Source of the DNA: DATDCV01 sp036524155
Lineage (GTDB): Bacteria > Verrucomicrobiota > Verrucomicrobiia > Limisphaerales > UBA8199
DNA length: 28,913 bases
Assembly (NCBI GenBank): GCA_036524155.1
Contig: DATDCV010000256.1
Span: 1-28,913 of the forward strand
Reading direction: 5' to 3'
Positions 9,297-15,868 of this stretch are shown one piece after another. The position numbers and the translations under genes were made by a program. The number at the start of each line of letters is the position of its first letter. Positions within the stretch are counted from its first letter, which is position 1. The notes beneath the pieces were generated by a model that ran no database searches, was not told where the DNA came from, and saw only the letters and a list, made by a program, of their open reading frames with translations.

Positions 9297-9366
9297 TGGC
9301 GGCCGAGTGTAACGATCGCGCCGGCAAATGCCATCTTTGTCATGGCTTTTCTACCTTTGATCACCT

Positions 9367-9404
9367 AACCAGCCGTCGTATGATCCTTGGAAGGACGGTT
9401 GGTT
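9367..9404 (+). repeat. Stem-loop in the asnA / cassette-island boundary
   Basis: Arms 9367-9377 and 9394-9404 pair over 11 bp with one G-U wobble in plus-strand RNA, around a 16-nt loop. The left side begins with ACCTAAC (9363-9369), an exact match to the integron core pattern RYYYAAC, but no matching right core (GTTRRRY) is present. It may be a broken attC-like site or a plain hairpin. The rest of 9297-9584 holds no convincing gene. Confidence 0.4.
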
Positions 9405-9584
9405 GTGAACAGCTTAAAACGTGTCGGAGGGAGAGTTTCCGGCTGGAGAGCAACGAACCGGGCTGCCGACGTCGCAATTGGCAAGGGGATGTTCATGAGC
9501 AATTTAGGAATAACCAGTTCCGCCGAGCCCCTGAAAAGGATCACAGACCAGCCGTCGCTGAATCAAAGGTAGCCCTTTGACGAT

Positions 9585-9842
9585 ATGAACAAAGAGCGCG
9601 TCGCAAGGCTATGCCGAGTTGGCGGAATCGCTGCGGTGACTATCGCGCCGATTCCCTTCCTGATCTTCTTCTACAAATTGGCGACGGCCAAGGTTAACGA
9701 CATTCCCCAAGATCGATTCGCTTACCATGACGCATACTGGTGGGCATTGCTTTGGTTGGCTGGGGTGGGGTTTGTCTTAGGGTGTGCGCTGCTGGTACTC
9801 AGCTGGCGCTTCCGGTCACAACGCCAGGAGATGACACCATGA
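9585..9842 (+). CDS. Small two-transmembrane hypothetical protein
   Basis: An 85-residue protein from ATG 9585. Two hydrophobic segments are visible: about residues 12-32 (GGIAAVTIAPIPFLIFFYK) and about 52-72 (WWALLWLAGVGFVLGCALLVL). They are separated by a polar loop and followed by a basic C-terminus (WRFRSQRQ), so it is an inner-membrane protein with both ends probably cytoplasmic. I do not recognise a named family. The stop codon is 10 nt before the attC-like site at 9853, which fits a gene-cassette layout. It is the first of a run of small same-strand genes. Confidence 0.65.
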   Translation: MNKERVARLCRVGGIAAVTIAPIPFLIFFYKLATAKVNDIPQDRFAYHDAYWWALLWLAGVGFVLGCALLVLSWRFRSQRQEMTP

Positions 9843-9852
9843 GTCGAGGTCG

Positions 9853-9977
9853 GGCTAACCCGTCGCTTGAGGCAACAGCCGCCCCGCCGCGCAGTTGACG
9901 GGTCTATGGAAGTCGAACACCATCTTTGCAGGGCACGTCCTGCCCCGGGCAGCTCTGCCTGAGCTGAGGCGTTGGGC
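9853..9977 (+). repeat. attC-like recombination site (candidate)
   Basis: The 125-nt segment lies between two small ORFs. It begins with GGCTAAC (9853-9859; one mismatch to RYYYAAC) and ends with GTTGGGC (9971-9977; exact GTTRRRY). Inside the cores, a left box GCTTGAGG and a right box CCTGAGC are near-complementary with one unpaired base and one mismatch, spaced 5 and 6 nt from the cores. That is the L''/L' arrangement of integron attC sites. The next gene starts 22 nt downstream. Inference from pattern only. Confidence 0.5.
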
Positions 9978-9998
9978 AATTAAACACACCACGAACCG

Positions 9999-10412
9999 AT
10001 GAACATTCCATCCTCAGAAGACGCACTCTTGATTCGCACGGATTTTTCAGACGAGAGGGCATGGCAGGACCTTACGAAGGCGGTGAGTGAACCTGACGAT
10101 CCGTTCCTCTTCAACATGGAGATTGTCGACGACCGGTCGAATAGCGGCGCGACCGTCGAGGAGTTGATGGGTGCACTCCGCGCGGAGTACCCGCACAGCT
10201 TCATGGTGGTTGCGGACGCCGTGGCAATTTCCCAGCCGGACCATCCGTTGCTGGTTGTGGATTTATTCGAGCGGCGTGGCCGTCAGTTCCGCGCAGTCGC
10301 CGTCGAGGTCCCATCAATAGAAAACAATCTGTCGATTGCTAACATGGGCTTCGAAGAATTCGCGGAGTTGGTGGATGAGGCCGGGGTGTTTCGCGGCATA
10401 CCTGGCGCGTGA
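9999..10412 (+). CDS. DUF6924 domain protein
   Basis: A 137-residue cytoplasmic protein from ATG 9999. The sequence matches what I know of the DUF6924 family: an N-terminal LLIRTDFSDERAWQDL segment, a central PHSFMVVADA plus HPLLVVDLFE, and the C-terminal signature ENNLSIANMGFEEFAELVDEAGVFRG. The function of the family is not established. There is no signal peptide. It stands alone between two palindromic cassette-like sites (9853-9977 and 10428-10515), reading in the same direction as the other island genes. Its length is normal for the family, so it appears intact. Confidence 0.8.
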   Translation: MNIPSSEDALLIRTDFSDERAWQDLTKAVSEPDDPFLFNMEIVDDRSNSGATVEELMGALRAEYPHSFMVVADAVAISQPDHPLLVVDLFERRGRQFRAVAVEVPSIENNLSIANMGFEEFAELVDEAGVFRGIPGA

Positions 10413-10427
10413 GATGAGCACAACCTT

Positions 10428-10515
10428 GCCCAAGTCGCGGCGGCCGACGCCGCGAGTCCGGCTCTTTTGTCTTCTGTCGCTTTTGGCCGGGCGCGCCTGA
10501 CGCAGGGCCTTGGGC
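10428..10515 (+). repeat. Second cassette-like palindrome (candidate degenerate attC)
   Basis: It starts 15 nt after the DUF6924 stop. Ends are GCCCAAG (10428-10434) and CTTGGGC (10509-10515), a perfect 7-bp inverted pair. They differ from integron cores by one matching change on each side (AAG/CTT instead of AAC/GTT). The interior is GC-rich with partial self-complementarity. Its 3' third is a 27/30 match to 11184-11213. Confidence 0.35.
10485..10514 (+). repeat. Direct repeat copy 1 flanking the toxin-antitoxin pair
   Basis: A 30-bp segment matching 11184-11213 at 27 of 30 positions. The shared core is CTGACGCAGGGCCTTG. The two copies lie 699 bp apart on either side of the toxin-antitoxin genes. 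Confidence 0.8.
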
Positions 10516-10592
10516 GCTGTGGGTGCCGGGCGCAAAAGCCCCAACCAATGGCAGCGCTTGAAGAACTCGCGGCCAAGGGATAGGCTTGACGC

Positions 10593-10814
10593 ATGAGAAC
10601 GGAATTTGCACCGCTCTTCAAGTTGGGCCGAGCCGAGCGTTTACAGCTTGTCGAGGACCTCTGGGACAGTATCGTGGAGGAGGACGCGCAACTGCCCGTG
10701 CCGGAGTGGAAGCGCGAGGAGCTAAGACGGCGCAAGGAGCGATTCTCGCAGCACACCTCGGCAGGCAGGACATGGGAGCAGGTCAAACAGCGGGCGCGAG
10801 CGCGACATGATTGA
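10593..10814 (+). CDS. Addiction-module antitoxin (TIGR02574 / PF09720 family)
   Basis: A 73-residue protein from ATG 10593. The N-terminus resembles the unstable antitoxin family: FKLGRAERLQLVEDLWDSIVEE, then VPEWKREELRRRK, then a C-terminal toxin-binding tail (GRTWEQVKQRARAR). Members neutralise RelE/ParE toxins and usually auto-repress their operon. The stop overlaps the toxin start by 8 bp, giving translational coupling and the usual antitoxin-first order. An AAGGGA sequence lies about 13 nt before the start, which is far for a ribosome binding site. The module is bracketed by 30-bp direct repeats, consistent with it being a mobile cassette. Confidence 0.85.
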   Translation: MRTEFAPLFKLGRAERLQLVEDLWDSIVEEDAQLPVPEWKREELRRRKERFSQHTSAGRTWEQVKQRARARHD

Positions 10815-11115
10815 GCGCGTCAGTTACACACCCGAGGCCGAGCAAGACATCGCCGACGCCTACAGTTGGTACGAGGCGCACGAACCAGGGCTGGGTGAGG
10901 ATTTCCTGCGCTGCGTCGAGGCGTGCGTGCTCACAATTCAACGACATCCCCAACTATATCCGGTCGCAGTCGACGAGTTCCGGCGTGCGCTTGTCCGGCG
11001 ATTTCCATTCGAGGTTTTTTATGAGCCTGCCGGGGATCGCATCGTCGTTTATTCGGTCTTTCATTGCTCACAGGACCCGCAGAAGTGGCGTTCGCGATTT
11101 GGGCAATCTGGGTGA
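10807..11115 (+). CDS. RelE/ParE-superfamily toxin
   Basis: A 102-residue toxin of the RelE/ParE fold. Family features are SYTPEAEQDIADAYSWYE at the N-terminus, GLGEDFLRCVE in the helical part, the RRFPFEVFYE strand and the C-terminal strand IVVYSVFHCSQDPQKW. The ParE-like start (TPEAEQDI) and the partner antitoxin type suggest a stand-alone stable toxin acting on gyrase or on mRNA at the ribosome; which of these cannot be told from sequence. It overlaps the antitoxin gene by 8 bp. An integron-type core GCCCAAC begins 6 nt after its stop. It appears full length. Confidence 0.87.
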   Translation: MIERVSYTPEAEQDIADAYSWYEAHEPGLGEDFLRCVEACVLTIQRHPQLYPVAVDEFRRALVRRFPFEVFYEPAGDRIVVYSVFHCSQDPQKWRSRFGQSG

Positions 11116-11121
11116 CAAGGC

Positions 11122-11213
11122 GCCCAACGAGGTCACTTCAGCGGACGGCGGGCGGTACGTTCTGGCTGCATTTGTTGCTCAATGGCCCGGCGCGGCTGAC
11201 GCAGGGCCTTGAG
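11122..11213 (+). repeat. Third cassette-like site (left core intact, right core lost)
   Basis: GCCCAAC (11122-11128) is an exact RYYYAAC core placed 6 nt after the toxin stop. It is followed by an attC-like ACTTCAGCGGACGG stretch. The right end (11184-11213) matches the end of the site at 10428-10515 at 27/30 positions, but ends CTTGAG instead of a GTTRRRY core. Probably a decayed relative of that site. Confidence 0.35.
11184..11213 (+). repeat. Direct repeat copy 2 flanking the toxin-antitoxin pair
   Basis: Partner of 10485-10514, with 27 of 30 identical bases in the same orientation. Confidence 0.8.
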
Positions 11214-11717
11214 TTTTTGCTTTCAGCGTTCCTATAATGCGCGTGACCTTGCTGACTTCCTTTGCCCTGGGGGTGCTGTGCGTTTCGTGCACCAAGCGCG
11301 AGTTACCTGGTGTTCCCTTTGAACGCAGCACGGCGTGGAGAGCTGTTGAACGTTCCAGCGTCGAGCACCGAGAGCCGCTTGGATCGGCCTCCTCACCCCG
11401 GCTTTCCCCGAAAGGAAGAATGGGAGATTCCTTGTGTCGGTGTAGCGAAACGAAAGCGGCAGCAAGCTGCACGCACTCCAAGCGCTGGCGCGCAGTTCGG
11501 GGTGTGCGCGTGGGTCGCGAAGCGCTTGGAGTGCGTGCAGCTTGCTGCCGCTCTAGCTCCCCCTGGCACTCTCGCCCCCCTGCCATCGCACTAACCTCAT
11601 ATGATTGCCTCAGCCCACGCACCGGAGAGGAGAGCCAAGGGGATGGGCTTCATCAGTCCAGCCATTTCTGGGACACTACATTGGTCGTTCGGCAGCGGTC
11701 GGCGAAGCAGACAATTT
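11214..11717. other. Gene-poor stretch with a large palindrome
   Basis: No convincing intact gene. A frame from ATG 11237 starts like a lipoprotein signal (MRVTLLTSFALGVLCVSC) but soon becomes low-information sequence rich in Arg and Ser that crosses the palindrome at 11455-11552. If it was ever a lipoprotein gene, it is broken. The opposite-strand frame is also unconvincing. Confidence 0.45.
11455..11552. repeat. Palindromic repeat (perfect 32-bp inverted repeat)
   Basis: Arms 11455-11486 and 11521-11552 are perfect reverse complements of 32 bp around a 34-nt spacer. Each arm contains a smaller hairpin (GCAG-CAAG-CTGC). The sequence is unrelated to the palindromes at 5403 and 20180 but has the same double-hairpin architecture, suggesting a second dispersed repeat family. 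Confidence 0.9.
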
Positions 11718-11885
11718 ATGCGTAAGAAGCTCGATATTCAGGAAGCGCCAGATGACGTCTGGCCCATCTGCCCCCACTGCAAGAAGGAGCTGAAGTTCAT
11801 CTGGGTGAAGTCGAAGGGAATTGAATTCTATTGCAGGTATCGGACCTTAACGCAGAGGCGGCACGGCTTCGCGCTGCTGGCGTGA
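11718..11885 (+). pseudogene. Truncated zinc-ribbon protein gene
   Basis: From ATG 11718 a 55-residue frame begins well (MRKKLDIQEAPDDVW, then ICPHCKKELKFIWVKSKGIEF). This includes one CxxC knuckle of a zinc ribbon; a second CxxC expected for a full ribbon is missing. After about residue 37 (near base 11828) the text becomes a different-frame reading of a VOC-family gene end, ending in LTQRRHGFALLA. So the genuine gene is cut at about 11828 and joined to another gene's tail. The family is not named with confidence. It may still produce a short protein. Confidence 0.55.
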
Positions 11886-11983
11886 AATTTCGACGCGATG
11901 ACATCGTTTCTGGACCGGGTGGCTCGCAGTTTTGGGTGGTCGATCCGTCAGGCAATCTCGTCGAACTTTTTCAGCCGAAATGA
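11831..11983 (+). pseudogene. C-terminal fragment of a VOC-family (glyoxalase/bleomycin-resistance-like) protein
   Basis: A frame of about 50 codons, offset from the zinc-ribbon frame, reads VSDLNAEAARLRAAGVKF and then GGSQFWVVDPSGNLVELFQPK before TGA 11981-11983. This is a typical C-terminal beta-alpha-beta unit of VOC proteins, with DPSGN(L/I)VEL carrying the metal-ligand Glu. The frame has a stop (TGA) just upstream of 11828, so the N-terminal half is gone. VOC genes are frequent in integron cassettes, which fits the surroundings, but this copy is a remnant. Confidence 0.7.
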
Positions 11984-12019
11984 ACCGTCCACTGCAGCTT
12001 TGGGAACCAGACAACTGTT

Positions 12020-12052
12020 GCCTAACATGGTGGGGCGGCCAACATGTTAGGC
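12020..12052. repeat. Short palindrome with integron-core ends
   Basis: GCCTAACATG (12020-12029) and CATGTTAGGC (12043-12052) are perfect inverted repeats around a 13-nt loop. The outer 7 bases of each arm (GCCTAAC and GTTAGGC) are exact R'' and R' core sequences of integron attC sites. It lies 36 nt after the VOC fragment stop. At 33 nt it is shorter than typical attC sites, so it may be an internally deleted one, or a simple hairpin. Confidence 0.5.
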
Positions 12053-12241
12053 CCGCTACTAAAAATCGGTGCCGTCAAGGTCGTGGGCGCAGAGGAAGCT
12101 CATGCCCAACGCCAGGACGCTGCAGCGAGTGAGAGCCAGCCGAGTGGCTCAGAGGCAAACCGAATGTCAGGGGCGGCTGGCTCCAGTGGCTGACCTTTGC
12201 GTTCGAGCTCGTCGAATCGTAAAAGGAAGCGAAATAAGCGT

Positions 12242-12305
12242 GGCGGGTTCTGCGACGACACACGACTGACATTCGCAAAACCCGCCTTGCCTCCCACACG
12301 GGAGG
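12242..12305 (-). terminator. Two hairpins downstream of the CHRD gene (possible terminator region)
   Basis: Reading from the minus-strand stop at 12315, a tight hairpin (CCTCCC, 4-nt loop, GGGAGG; 12290-12305) comes first. A 14-bp stem with one mismatch follows (12242-12255 with 12273-12286). Neither is followed by a clear U-tract, so intrinsic termination is uncertain. Confidence 0.35.
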
Positions 12306-12314
12306 AAATTCGTC

Positions 12315-14699
12315 CTACGGCACGATCTGCCCGCGGATTTCCCCGCCACCGTTGACAGTGGTATGGATGTTCACGTAAGTCAGTCCGGAAACAAGGTAAA
12401 GGACTTGTTGCGGAGTCAAAAGCGCGGTGCCCGAAATCGTCCCTGAAGTTGCCGCCGGCACAGTGAACGGAATCAAGGGCGACGCGTTGTGACCGGCATC
12501 GGCGGGCCCGTGGATGTGTGCCGCGCTTGCCGGGGAACCGAGGTCTTTGAAACTGATGCTGTAACTCAGCATGCCGTTCACCAAGCTCATCGACGCGGTT
12601 CCCGAGCCGGGCGAAGTTGTCGGTGGGACCTCCGAGGCCCCGTTGAGGCTCGCGCCGAATTGCATGGGATAGATCTGGCCTCGAATCTCGCCGCCACCGT
12701 TGACGGTGCTGTGAATGTTAATGTAGGTGAGTCCCGCCAAAAGATAAGCCATGTTGGTGGGACCCAGGGAGACGGTTCCCGAGATTGACCCGTTGGTGCC
12801 GGAAGGCGTGCTGAGGGGCAGCAGCACATTGGCGGGGGCGGTTGCGTCAGCCGGACCGTGGATATGAGCCGCGATGGCCGGGCCCTGCAGGCCGGAATAC
12901 TTGAGGTCATAGTACAGCTCGCTGCCGACCAGCGTTAGCAAGCCGGTGCCGGTGGCGCCGGTTGCCACGGCAGGCACTTCCGAGGCCCCGTTTAAAGCGA
13001 TCGGAATGCGCAAAGGCACGACCTGGCCGCGGATTTCACCGCTTCCGTGGTTCGCCGTATGGATGTTCGCGTAGGCCGAACCACTGATAATGGCCGCAAC
13101 CTGGTCCGGTGTGAGTGACGCTGTGCCAGATATTATGCCTGAAGCCGCCGCGGGAACGTTGCTGAAAGGGACCATAACGCCCGCGTTGTTGGTGGCGGTG
13201 CCGCCGTGGATGTGCGCCGCTGTGGCGGGGCCCGAGAGACCCGAAAAAGAAATCCGGTAACTGAGATTGCTTCCGGCAAGAGATAGAGTGCCAACGGCGG
13301 TGGCCGGGGTGGTCACGGCCGGCAATTCGGACGCACCGTTCATCAAAACCGTGAAAGGCAGCACCAGGTTTGTGGCCTGGTTTGCCACCCTCAGAAAGCC
13401 GCTTCCGCCCTCCCTGGCTATCACCAGGCTGCGACCTGACGTCGTCAGCAGGTCGGTCCAGTTCTGGTCTGCCAGGCCGGCCTTCTGCTGCAACGTGAAG
13501 GGCCCAACGCCTCCGGCCCAGCTTAGGGCCGCAGTCAAGCCACGGTTGGTCACGCTGGTGAAGGACGGGAACACCGGAGCCAGGCTGCCGAACAGTCCAT
13601 GATCCTCGAGCGCTCCTGGCCCGGCGATCCCGGCGGTGTAGTAGAGCGTATGCGCGTCTCCCCCGTTGCCTCCGTTGCCGAATTTCAAAGCCCACAGGCC
13701 ATCAACGCCAAACGAGGTGCCCGACGCGGCGTTGGTCAGGCTCCCCAGCCAGGTTCCGGTTCCCGGATCGAATGCGTTAATCGCGCCGTCGCCGAAGTTG
13801 CCGATCAACAGCCGCCCGCCAAAGGGACCAAACCCCGCCGGCGCCCTGGCTATTCCCCAAGGCGAGTTCAGGACGTTGCTGATCGCAAACCGTTTGACGA
13901 AATTCCCGCTCGTGTCGAAAACGTTCACACAGCCGTTCCCGGGACCTTGAACGTCGTCGTGTTTGTCGGCGTCGGGCACGGCGTATGTCACGAACAACTG
14001 CCCATTCACATTTTCGATGCCGAACGGCGCCAGGCCCGCCGGCAGGCTGGGATCGGAGAACGAACCCGCCAAAGAGGCAGGCCTGTATTGCGAATCGAAG
14101 ACATCGACCTTGCCGTTGTGGAAGTCCGTCGCATAAAGATAATTGCTCCCGCCGGCGGCGCCAAAGGCCAGCCCTTTATACACCGCCCCGCTTGCCGAAT
14201 TATCGACTTCGAGCACGGCATTCGTCCCGCTGTTCCACCCGACGATCGTTCCATCCTCGGTCGAGAAGATAAACCGCGCGGGAAAATTGGGAGCGACAGT
14301 AAATCCAGTCGTGTTGTTGAAGATCATCCCCGTTGGCGCCGAGGGAGGCGCGCCGCTGGCGGGAGTCGGAATATTCACGATGAGAGTCTGCGGGGTGCCG
14401 CTGCTGTTATAGAGCGTCGAAACGCCCGCGTGATTGTCGGAAATCCAGAACGCGCCGTTGGCACTGAAAGCGATTCCCCAGGGATTGAGCAGGTTGGTGT
14501 CGGTGAATTCGGCGACGCCGGGCAGGTCGGAGACGAGCCGGCGGTCGACGTAGGCGTTCTGCGCATCCAGGTTCGCGGAGTAGAAAGCCAGGGTGCCCAG
14601 CAGCAGTACCACGACCCGGGCAGGGCGATTGTTTGTTGCCGCGACAGGTTCGAGCCGAGCGCAGCCGGGGGATTGTCGATATGATCGCTTGATGAACAT
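12315..14699 (-). CDS. Secreted TIGR03118 family protein with three C-terminal CHRD domains
   Basis: A 794-residue protein from ATG 14699, with a good ribosome binding site (AAGAGGA shortly upstream). Residues about 27-46 form a signal segment ending SANLDAQ. Residues about 50-375 match the TIGR03118 family, a beta-propeller-like repeat protein (LLNPWGIAFSANGAFWISDN; NVLNSPWGIARAP; GVDGLWALKFGNGG). A linker (376-443) precedes three CHRD domains at about 444-560, 562-680 and 681-794. Each of these has LNGASE(V/L)P, AAHIHG and a terminal G(G/S)GEIRGQ motif. CHRD domains are secreted beta-rich modules of uncertain function. It ends right at the third CHRD domain, with no PEP-CTERM-type anchor. 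It is followed upstream by a cupredoxin gene in the same direction that has its own terminator, so it is probably a separate transcript. Confidence 0.9.
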   Translation of the reverse strand: MFIKRSYRQSPGCARLEPVAATNNRPARVVVLLLGTLAFYSANLDAQNAYVDRRLVSDLPGVAEFTDTNLLNPWGIAFSANGAFWISDNHAGVSTLYNSSGTPQTLIVNIPTPASGAPPSAPTGMIFNNTTGFTVAPNFPARFIFSTEDGTIVGWNSGTNAVLEVDNSASGAVYKGLAFGAAGGSNYLYATDFHNGKVDVFDSQYRPASLAGSFSDPSLPAGLAPFGIENVNGQLFVTYAVPDADKHDDVQGPGNGCVNVFDTSGNFVKRFAISNVLNSPWGIARAPAGFGPFGGRLLIGNFGDGAINAFDPGTGTWLGSLTNAASGTSFGVDGLWALKFGNGGNGGDAHTLYYTAGIAGPGALEDHGLFGSLAPVFPSFTSVTNRGLTAALSWAGGVGPFTLQQKAGLADQNWTDLLTTSGRSLVIAREGGSGFLRVANQATNLVLPFTVLMNGASELPAVTTPATAVGTLSLAGSNLSYRISFSGLSGPATAAHIHGGTATNNAGVMVPFSNVPAAASGIISGTASLTPDQVAAIISGSAYANIHTANHGSGEIRGQVVPLRIPIALNGASEVPAVATGATGTGLLTLVGSELYYDLKYSGLQGPAIAAHIHGPADATAPANVLLPLSTPSGTNGSISGTVSLGPTNMAYLLAGLTYINIHSTVNGGGEIRGQIYPMQFGASLNGASEVPPTTSPGSGTASMSLVNGMLSYSISFKDLGSPASAAHIHGPADAGHNASPLIPFTVPAATSGTISGTALLTPQQVLYLVSGLTYVNIHTTVNGGGEIRGQIVP

Positions 14700-14774
14700 T
14701 TTGTCCTCTTTCCGATGATCTCTCGGTTCCGCCTGGGGCTGCTGGGTTCATGTGCATGTGATGCGGCACCGGGC

Positions 14775-14807
14775 AAAAGGTTCCCGGGAATTAGAGATTC
14801 CCGAACC
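14775..14807 (-). terminator. Rho-independent terminator after the cupredoxin gene
   Basis: Directly after the minus-strand stop (14808-14810), the RNA would read GGTTCGGGAAT, a 5-nt loop, then ATTCCCGGGAACC and UUUU. This is an 11-bp stem with a 2-nt bulge followed by a short U-tract (bases 14775-14778 on the plus strand are A). Confidence 0.65.
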
Positions 14808-15695
14808 TCACGGGTTGGGCAAAACGTTCAGGCGATAGAAATTGATCGGGCCAGTGGCATCCTGGTCGATGAAGGTCATCGAAGTGCTCGTAGCTGTGTT
14901 GGTAGCGATTGGGAGAAAGTTCGCCAGGGTCGGCGACCGCGCGATCACGTAGTTCAGTCCCGGAGTAGCTGAAAATCGGAATTGGAATTGGCTCGGTGAG
15001 AGCCGCTCCATGGAGCTAAGCGTGATCGGAGCCGGCGTGAGCACGTGCACGGTCACAGCGGGGGAACTATTAGTCAGACCTTGGTTGTCAGTTGCCACCG
15101 CGGTAAGTGCGTAGGTCCCCGCCGCCAGGTCCGTCACCCCCAGGCTCAGGTTCGACGCGGGGTTCTGGACCGTGCCTAAGAGGGTCGTCCCGGCGTAAAA
15201 GTCCACCCGGCTGACTGTGCCATCCGGGTCTGAGGCTGCGGCCCGAATGACGCCCGTCCAAGGGGCGGCGAAATCCGCGCCGTCAGAAGGGGCGGTGATG
15301 GTCACGGTCGGGGGCACATTGGCGCCGGCCTGCACGGCGACGCTCCCAACCATCCCGAAGAAGGCCGCGTGGAACGTGCATACATACGGGAAGCTGCCGG
15401 CGCTGTTAAAAGTGTGGGTAAAAGTGTAACCCGCGCCGTTGGTGTTGGCGGAGGCCCACAACGGCGGCGTGCCCGGCCCTGTGGTGTTGTGCAGAGACAA
15501 AACGCCCGCCGCCCAGGTCCACCGGACGCTGTCACCAACGTTGATGGCGACGTTCGCGGGGGAGAACGAGAAGTCCCGCACCGCCACATTCGTAACCGTG
15601 ACGGCGGCGCCCGAAACCACAGAGGTTAGGTGCACGCCGGCAATCCACGCCAGCAGCCTTAAAGATGCCGGGCTAAAGAAACACTTATTCTTCAT
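14808..15695 (-). CDS. Secreted cupredoxin plus bacterial Ig-like domain protein
   Basis: The start is ATG 15695, 39 nt inside a longer open frame, chosen because AGGAAAGGA stands just upstream and a signal peptide follows (MKNKCFFSPASLRLLAWIAG, cleaved near SVVSGA). About residues 30-123 form a plastocyanin-like cupredoxin: the likely copper ligands are His69 (SLHNTT), Cys106 and His109 (YVCTFH) and Met115. All four type-1 site ligands are therefore present. About 128-222 is an Ig-like domain of the Big_7 kind (VTITAPSDGADF, SRVDFYAGTTLLG, ALTAVATDNQG). The tail (about 230-295) resembles the choice-of-anchor/FYRL end domains seen in verrucomicrobial secreted proteins (GPINFYRLNV). Likely a periplasmic or extracellular copper electron carrier; its partner is unknown. 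Confidence 0.88.
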   Translation of the reverse strand: MKNKCFFSPASLRLLAWIAGVHLTSVVSGAAVTVTNVAVRDFSFSPANVAINVGDSVRWTWAAGVLSLHNTTGPGTPPLWASANTNGAGYTFTHTFNSAGSFPYVCTFHAAFFGMVGSVAVQAGANVPPTVTITAPSDGADFAAPWTGVIRAAASDPDGTVSRVDFYAGTTLLGTVQNPASNLSLGVTDLAAGTYALTAVATDNQGLTNSSPAVTVHVLTPAPITLSSMERLSPSQFQFRFSATPGLNYVIARSPTLANFLPIATNTATSTSMTFIDQDATGPINFYRLNVLPNP

Positions 15696-15868
15696 TTTTC
15701 CTTTCCTGTTTTCGAGGCGCCACGCTCCTCGCATAGGTAAGATGCGCCGGCGACCTATGAGTTCCCGGAAATTATCAGGAAGGGTCCGGCGGGCACGGTT
15801 CCGCTACCTCAAGGAACACCCGCCGGCACGCCCGGATCGAGAGTAAGAGCGAACGGTTTAGGACTATG

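Larger units (their letters stand above)
11984..12314. other. Gene-free stretch between the cassette-like island and the CHRD gene
   Basis: No supported gene. It holds the palindrome 12020-12052, a further isolated GCCCAAC core (12104-12110) with no right partner, and two hairpins (12242-12305) just past the end of the minus-strand CHRD gene. Short frames here lack protein-like content. Confidence 0.5.

Noticed and set aside
11237..11725. Lipoprotein-like open frame from ATG 11237
   Set aside because: Only the first 20 or so residues look like a signal; the frame then runs through a palindrome with arginine/serine-rich noise, so it is described as a gene-poor stretch and not as a gene.
12069..12269. 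Short open frames and an isolated GCCCAAC at 12104
   Set aside because: No matching right core and no complementary box within 140 nt, and the frames have no recognisable domain.
13599..14684. 361-codon plus-strand open frame
   Set aside because: Antisense to the TIGR03118/CHRD gene; its residues show only mirrored low-complexity patterns.
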